Shown one piece after another: positions 19,719 through 24,525 of a DNA stretch of 24,525 nt (position 1 is its first letter; every line of letters begins with the position of its first letter). The stretch is taken from the NCBI GenBank assembly GCA_000697475.1, contig JNEU01000655.1, forward strand, positions 1 through 24,525, written 5' to 3'. Made by a program: the position numbers and the translations under genes. The notes under the pieces are model-generated. The model searched no databases. It saw only the letters and a program-made list of their open reading frames with translations, and was not told the DNA's origin. Source of the DNA: Lichtheimia corymbifera B2541. Its lineage: Eukaryota > Mucoromycota > Mucoromycetes > Mucorales > Lichtheimiaceae.

Positions 19719-20507
19719 TCTCTTTCATCATCAAGCGTAGAGTAACAAAACCTGCGGGAAAAAAGAGAGACAGATCGCCGCTGCCTCCTCCTCTTCCTCC
19801 GCCTCATTCTGTTACTGTCACATGGCGGTGTAACCTTAATGGCGCCACAACGCGTGTAGAATTGGCATGACAATGAAATTCATTCATCTGAGATGGTTGC
19901 CATTACACTCCTCCTTTCTACATGGCAACGGACCGTTTTCGATGATTGATTTCATTATTCGATCACTACCTCCTCCTTCCTTCTTCGTGGTGCTGAAAAT
20001 AGTTCTCCAAATTTAGCAGTTCTTATTAATCAATCCACCGTTGTTTACTTGATTGTCCCATATTAAGATTGCAATCATTAATAGCATGTCGTTCTTTAAG
20101 TGTTATCATTTTATTCGCTGGTGGATTCTATGCCATATGTATCGCTATTCTTTTGTATATCACATGGTCTTTGCTTGTATTTTATATGCCCACATTCAGT
20201 GGTAGTGGTCGCCTTGAACATCTATGTATCATTTTGAGCTTTCATTGTTCAAGTAGTATGTAGAGTAAGGGTATCAATGGTCAGCGTGGACGAGTAATAA
20301 CAATCATTACAGCTGATCATCCAAGGCTTTTAAGCATGGCAATCGTGTTCACGGAGTTGATGTAAATGACTTTGACTACGTTGATCATTAAGAGTGTCAC
20401 GGGACCAGGCAAAATCGCTCGAGCGAGATTTTATTGGCTGCCATGCGCAAAATTATCTTTTCTCTCCCTCCTCTTGCTGAACGGTTGCATAGATCCCAGA
20501 TCCGATC
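19719..20507. other. Divergent intergenic region (CUE/Smr and Nop12)
   Basis: This region holds the promoters of two divergent genes linked to ribosome biology. A CCTCC/TCTTCC-rich tract lies at about 19785-19805, within the leader of the CUE/Smr gene. A 64-codon open frame at 20069-20263 is rich in hydrophobic residues but has no clear support as a gene. Confidence 0.35.
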
Positions 20508-22073
20508 ATGGTCGCCAAAGCCAACATGGATGACTCAAAGTCTCTTACAAAAGCACTCTTGAAAGGCAACACCACCAATGTCGACAGCACCCTTGACAAT
20601 TTGTTCAAGAGCAGTGTAAGACGCTCAATGCCACAACCAACACAATGACAGTTTACTTATCATACTTCTTCATGACAGGCCGGTCCCACCAAACAAGCAA
20701 CAGCACCTCCTCCAGCAGCACCACTCGTAGCCAAAAAGGATATCAGCAAATTGAGCAAACGGAAGCAAAAGCAAGCCTTGGCTGAACGAGCTGAGCAAGC
20801 AGCGATCAAAGCAAGAGAATTGTCGTCTTTACCCCCTTTGAAGAGAAAGGTACAAATACACACAAACATACTCTTAACGGTGCCAAAAGTCGACTCATGT
20901 TGGCATACTTTAGAGAAAGGCTGATGTACTCGAGTCTTCGGAAGACAAGCCTGAAGAGGAAGAAGAAAAGAAGACTGATGGCAAGGGACAAGAACGCAAG
21001 GTGGTGGATGAAAAGGAAAAGAACGAACGAACCGTTTTTGTCGGCAATGTCCCGGTAGCATGCTGTGAGGAGAAGGTATGATTGCTGTCATGCATTCAAG
21101 TCATCATCGCTGACAAGTATTGATATACATAGTCCAAGTCAAGAGCTCTCAAACGTGCATTTGCAGCTTATGGCGCTATTGAATCCATGCGTTTTCGTTC
21201 TACAGTAAGTGCCAAGGGGTCACGTGTGCGAAAGAAGATAAGCTTACAATGGTATGGTACTAGGCATTCTCTGAGACTTTGCCTCGGAAAGCAGCATTCA
21301 TCGCCAAAAAGTTCCACGACAATCGCTCAGTCACCAATGCATATATCGTTTACAAGAACAAGGAATCAGCAGACAAGGCCTTGGCTATGAATGGACAGGT
21401 GTTTATGGAGAAGCATCTTCGTGTTGATAATGCAGCCAATCCAAAGGTATTATTACCATAGAGCATCCAGAGGGACGTTGACAATGACTGACATCATTGC
21501 ATCTATATAGCCACATGATAGAAAGAGATCCGTCTTTGTTGGTTCATTACCGTTTGACGCTGAAGAGGAGGAATTATGGAAGTTCTTTGCTGATTGTGGT
21601 GCGATTGACAATGTCCGCTTGATTCGTGATAAAAAGACCAATATCGGCAAGGGAATTGGCTATGTACAATTTACTGTAAGTTGGAATATATATAGTGTGA
21701 TGATTGGGACTGGAGAGTACTTATTTGGATTGTTTTACAGCGTAGAGCAGCAGTCGACCTCGCATTGGCATTGGACGATAAGCCCCTTCGCGACAATCAC
21801 ACTTTGCGTATTCAACGATGCAAGGACCAGATTCCTAAGCCTGCTGCTGCTGTTGCTGCTGCTGCCACCGCTGAAGCCGCTGGAAGGAGATTAAGGAAAA
21901 AGGAAGGATCAAAGGCAACGAATGCAACTAAGGGATCAAAAGCATCCGGTGACAAGAAACCACGACATCGCAAGGCGCTCAATGTCTTTGAAGGTGCTCG
22001 GGCATCAAAATCAACTGGTAACAAGTTCAAGATTGGAAAGACCTCCTCAAACAAGAAACAGAAGCGACATTAG
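20508..22073 (+). CDS. NOP12: Nop12/RBM34-like nucleolar RNA-binding protein
   Basis: Family members bind pre-rRNA in the nucleolus and help mature the large ribosomal subunit. Seven exons (20508-20615, 20679-20849, 20914-21075, 21133-21204, 21264-21446, 21511-21675, 21741-22073) join to 397 residues, and every intron lies in phase 0. After a Lys/Glu-rich N-terminus, RRM1 runs from TVFVGNV (about 133) to about 228 with NAYIVYK as RNP1. It contains the long lysine-bearing insert [12 protein letters not shown] typical of Nop12. RRM2 starts at SVFVGSLPF (about 238) with GKGIGYVQF as RNP1. An alanine run encoded by GCT/GCC triplets (about 21836-21875) and a very basic tail follow, consistent with nucleolar targeting. 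Confidence 0.93.
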
Positions 22074-22378
22074 GTTTAGAATGTTTGGAAAAGAAATTAA
22101 TATAAAATCTAGGATGTATCACGTGATGTTGGATCAATGAGAGCGTGTGTGTGTGTTCAAAGATGTTGGGTGGTTGGTTGCATATAATTGCCATGGCAAC
22201 ATTAGCTATATCGGTTGTTTGGTTTTAAAATCAAAGTTTTCATTTGATAAGACTGATCACATTATGGTGTTCCTGAAAGTGATGTTTATTGACAACATTG
22301 AAATGTTTCATCAACAAGTGGGGGAAAAGAGTGTGGCGGGGGTGTAGACAATCGGCTTCTTTCAATAAACACATACCC
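22074..22378. other. Short intergenic region (Nop12 to RWD gene)
   Basis: This 305-bp gap between two genes on the same strand holds the Nop12 3' flank, a GT-rich run near 22145-22155 and the leader of the next gene. The next gene's frame is open back to 22289. No other feature is seen. Confidence 0.4.
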
Positions 22379-23424
22379 ATGGACACCACCACCAGTATTG
22401 AGGATACGACCACAACAATAGAGTTGCTACAGTCTATGTATTGCGGTGACGACGAGTTTTCTTTTTGCACCCCACAAGATCAAGATGCATACGACCGATT
22501 GGTGAAAGCGGTGGAGGATGGCGACAATGACAAGCCAGCAACGGCAGAATCAATACGATTGCAACTCAATTTACCATTGTCATCGGATCAAGAGGATATT
22601 TCAAGCTGGAGGCTTGCAGTGATCTGTCGGTTTTCTTCTGATTTTGATATTGCTGTGGCGTCGTCTCATAATAGTTGGCTTTCTCGTGATGCCCACCAAG
22701 CGCTTACACGATCATTGCAGGAATTTGAGTGCGATGCGGATGATCAGCCGACTCGAGTGCTCGATAGTATTCAATTTCTCCAATCCGAAGCTGAACAGGC
22801 TGCTGTCAAAGCGTACTTGGAACAACAAAACAATGCAAAAAGCAATGATAAAGAGAGCGGCCCAGTGACATTTCTCAGAGAATGGATTTGGTTTCCCATG
22901 ATTTATACCAGAGAAAAGGTGGGGTTTCATTTTATTAGATTTGTCATTGCACCTATATACTCATCAACGTGCGTTATTAGAGAGGACATATTATTGACTG
23001 GGCACCAGGATACGGGGTCACTGGGTTTCTATGTCCGGGAAAACCGGGTGCATTATGCATGGAAGGGATTGACAAGGTAGAGCCTATTTATTACCTGTCA
23101 ATCTTTTGTACTAATTCGTGTTTATTTGTCACACATGCACACACATCATAGAACGTGCAACGTTTCATCAATGACATTAAGACCGTTTCTTGGTCTGATA
23201 TCCCAGCATCGCATCGAAAAATGAGTACCAAATGGCAGGAACGACACCATTGTGATTCCATACACGACTTGAATCGACATCGCAAATTTCCGGATATGAC
23301 CGAGATTACATTTGATTTGCATGGTGCGTTTGGAAACCATAACGACTTGGGAATGCTACAGCAATGGCTCAAGGATAAGGATTGCCCAGATGCATTTGAC
23401 CATTTATTTGACCATGATTCATAA
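22379..23424 (+). CDS. RWD and DUF1115 protein, RWDD2 type
   Basis: Exons 22379-22918, 22981-23076 and 23152-23424 join in phase 0 to 302 residues, close to animal RWDD2A/B. The N-terminal RWD domain begins with IELLQSMYCGDDEFSF and includes a family-like helix with SSHNSWLSRDAHQALTRSL. The C-terminal DUF1115 region starts at LREWIWFPMIYTREK and continues after the first intron as RGHIIDWAPGYGVTGFLCPG and KPGALCMEGI. It then gives INDIKTVSWSDIP, with a conserved-looking FDLHGAFGNHNDLGMLQQWL near the end. The molecular role of the family is not settled. ATG 22379 was preferred to an in-frame Met at 22289 because the RWD region begins right after it. Confidence 0.88.
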
Positions 23425-23586
23425 TAAACATAGAGAGAGTATAATACTGTAACCATGGTGCAATGGGGGATGGGTAGTAGTGATCAATGTAAAACCGGGA
23501 GGTGGGGTTGGGTGTTCAGTCCACATAACGAACGCACTGACAACTAACTGACGCCTTTTCTTTTTTCCTTGCTGATATTCCACCAC

Positions 23587-24525
23587 ATGAGTCAAAACAA
23601 CCCACTGCCGAGAAGGAAACCATTCCAAATCTATGTTCCCATCCATCGAAGAAACAACACCCAATCTGAGAATGCATCACCTACGAAATCCCTTGACTCA
23701 AGTACCACGACAACCATCAACGCCAACACCACCTCTTCACAAGACGATGGACTTGTTCGACGAGGACGAGGACGATTCAGAGCCCCATCAAGTAGTCCCA
23801 CCTCTGGACATTCACCCGTGCAGTCACCATGTATAAGCAATGACGACGAACGGCAACAACAGCAGCAGCAGCATTCTATAGTGGATGATAACAAGAGCAG
23901 TAGTAGCCATAGTAGCAGCCAGTCAGTATCGAATCATCCAATGTCGAATGGATCTACTCCTCCTACACCCACTAAAAACACAATCACCGACGACACCCTC
24001 GCAACTGCTATGGAGAAAAGTTTATCTCTCGAATCAAAAGAAGATTGGGAGCAATTGGATGATGAATTGGAGCAGGAAGATAAGAACAATGAGCATCCTT
24101 CGACTGCAGGCAAATCGAAGGGTAAGAATTGATATCGATGCATGCATTTGTCCATTATATAACTTGGTCTATCATCCATAGTGAAGAGATCAATATCATC
24201 CTCATCCTCATCAACGACACCACCACCACCACCCATCGAAGCTGGTACAACTATTCTCGATTGTTCAGGATTCCCGGCATCGTTCAAGACATACCACATT
24301 CAAGACATGTTTCGAATATACGAGGATATGCCTGGAAGCTTCAAGATCAAATGGATGGATGACACTAGAGCGTTAATCATTTTTGGCAGTGCCGCTACAG
24401 GTAAAAAGTATACAACGGATGGGGTGATGATGATCATCAAGCTAATCTATGTATTTAGCAAAACGTGCTTATATCGATAATATCAATAACCCAACAGCCA
24501 AGATAAGACCCTACACCGGCGCTGT
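23587..24525 (+). CDS. R3HCC1-like protein, 3' end outside window
   Basis: Exons 23587-24121, 24182-24400 and 24459 to the window edge are in frame (about 273 residues seen). The N-terminus is low complexity: basic at first (RRGRGRFRAPSSS), with a Gln run from CAG/CAA triplets and Ser/Thr-rich linkers, then an acidic helix (EDWEQLDDELEQEDK). The folded part resembles the C-terminal RRM-like domain of R3HCC1/R3HCC1L: TTILDCSGFPASFKTYHI, then DMFRIYEDM, then FKIKWMDDTRALIIFGS, and after the last intron KIRPYTGA. The animal R3H domain is not visible in this part. RNA binding is an inference from the fold. The start was chosen at the first ATG after a C/T-rich leader. Confidence 0.75.

Noticed and set aside
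20660..21091. A 143-codon open frame on the minus strand
   Set aside because: It is antisense to Nop12 exons 2 and 3, crosses real introns and has no motif.

Overview
The window looks like nuclear DNA of a fungus, most likely an early-diverging lineage (Mucoromycota-type; inference). The genes are cut by many short introns, mostly 53 to 87 nt, with GTAAGT/GTATGT-like donors. The gene set is fungal: mitochondrial EF-Tu with a presequence, glucosidase II alpha, Pro1-type glutamate 5-kinase, a Nop12-type nucleolar RRM protein and a CUE/Smr protein. There are no operons. Ten protein-coding genes could be modelled, eight of them as complete, in-frame exon chains.

Layout. 1-1686 (+) holds the 3' part of a Fanzor, the eukaryotic TnpB-like RNA-guided nuclease. 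Its RuvC-I Asp, RuvC-II-type Glu, zinc-ribbon cysteines and RuvC-III Asp are all present, and a perfect 9-bp hairpin lies just after the stop. 2008-3707 (-) is mitochondrial EF-Tu. About 4690-5690 is a degenerate tandem array of roughly 170-bp monomers arranged as a repeated trimer. 6004-6640 (+) is a frameshifted LINE-type ORF1/gag remnant. 7675-8208 (+) is a peroxiredoxin that converges, 73 nt apart, on glucosidase II alpha (8282-11582, -). 12284-13142 (+) is a four-exon DinB-like (three-histidine) protein. 14623-16028 (+) is glutamate 5-kinase with a PUA domain. 16793-17817 (-) holds an unrecognised spliced gene candidate and further coding-like pieces. 17910-19718 (-) is a CUE-DUF1771-Smr protein with a GC-AG intron. 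20508-22073 (+) is Nop12-like. 22379-23424 (+) is an RWD/DUF1115 protein of the RWDD2 type. 23587 to the window end (+) is an R3HCC1-like protein, cut off by the edge.

The housekeeping genes are functionally unrelated and do not form a pathway cluster. The notable accessory content is the Fanzor locus, the satellite-like array, the LINE remnant and the uncharacterised minus-strand exon chain. All identifications come from reading motifs in the translations by eye; no database search was run.
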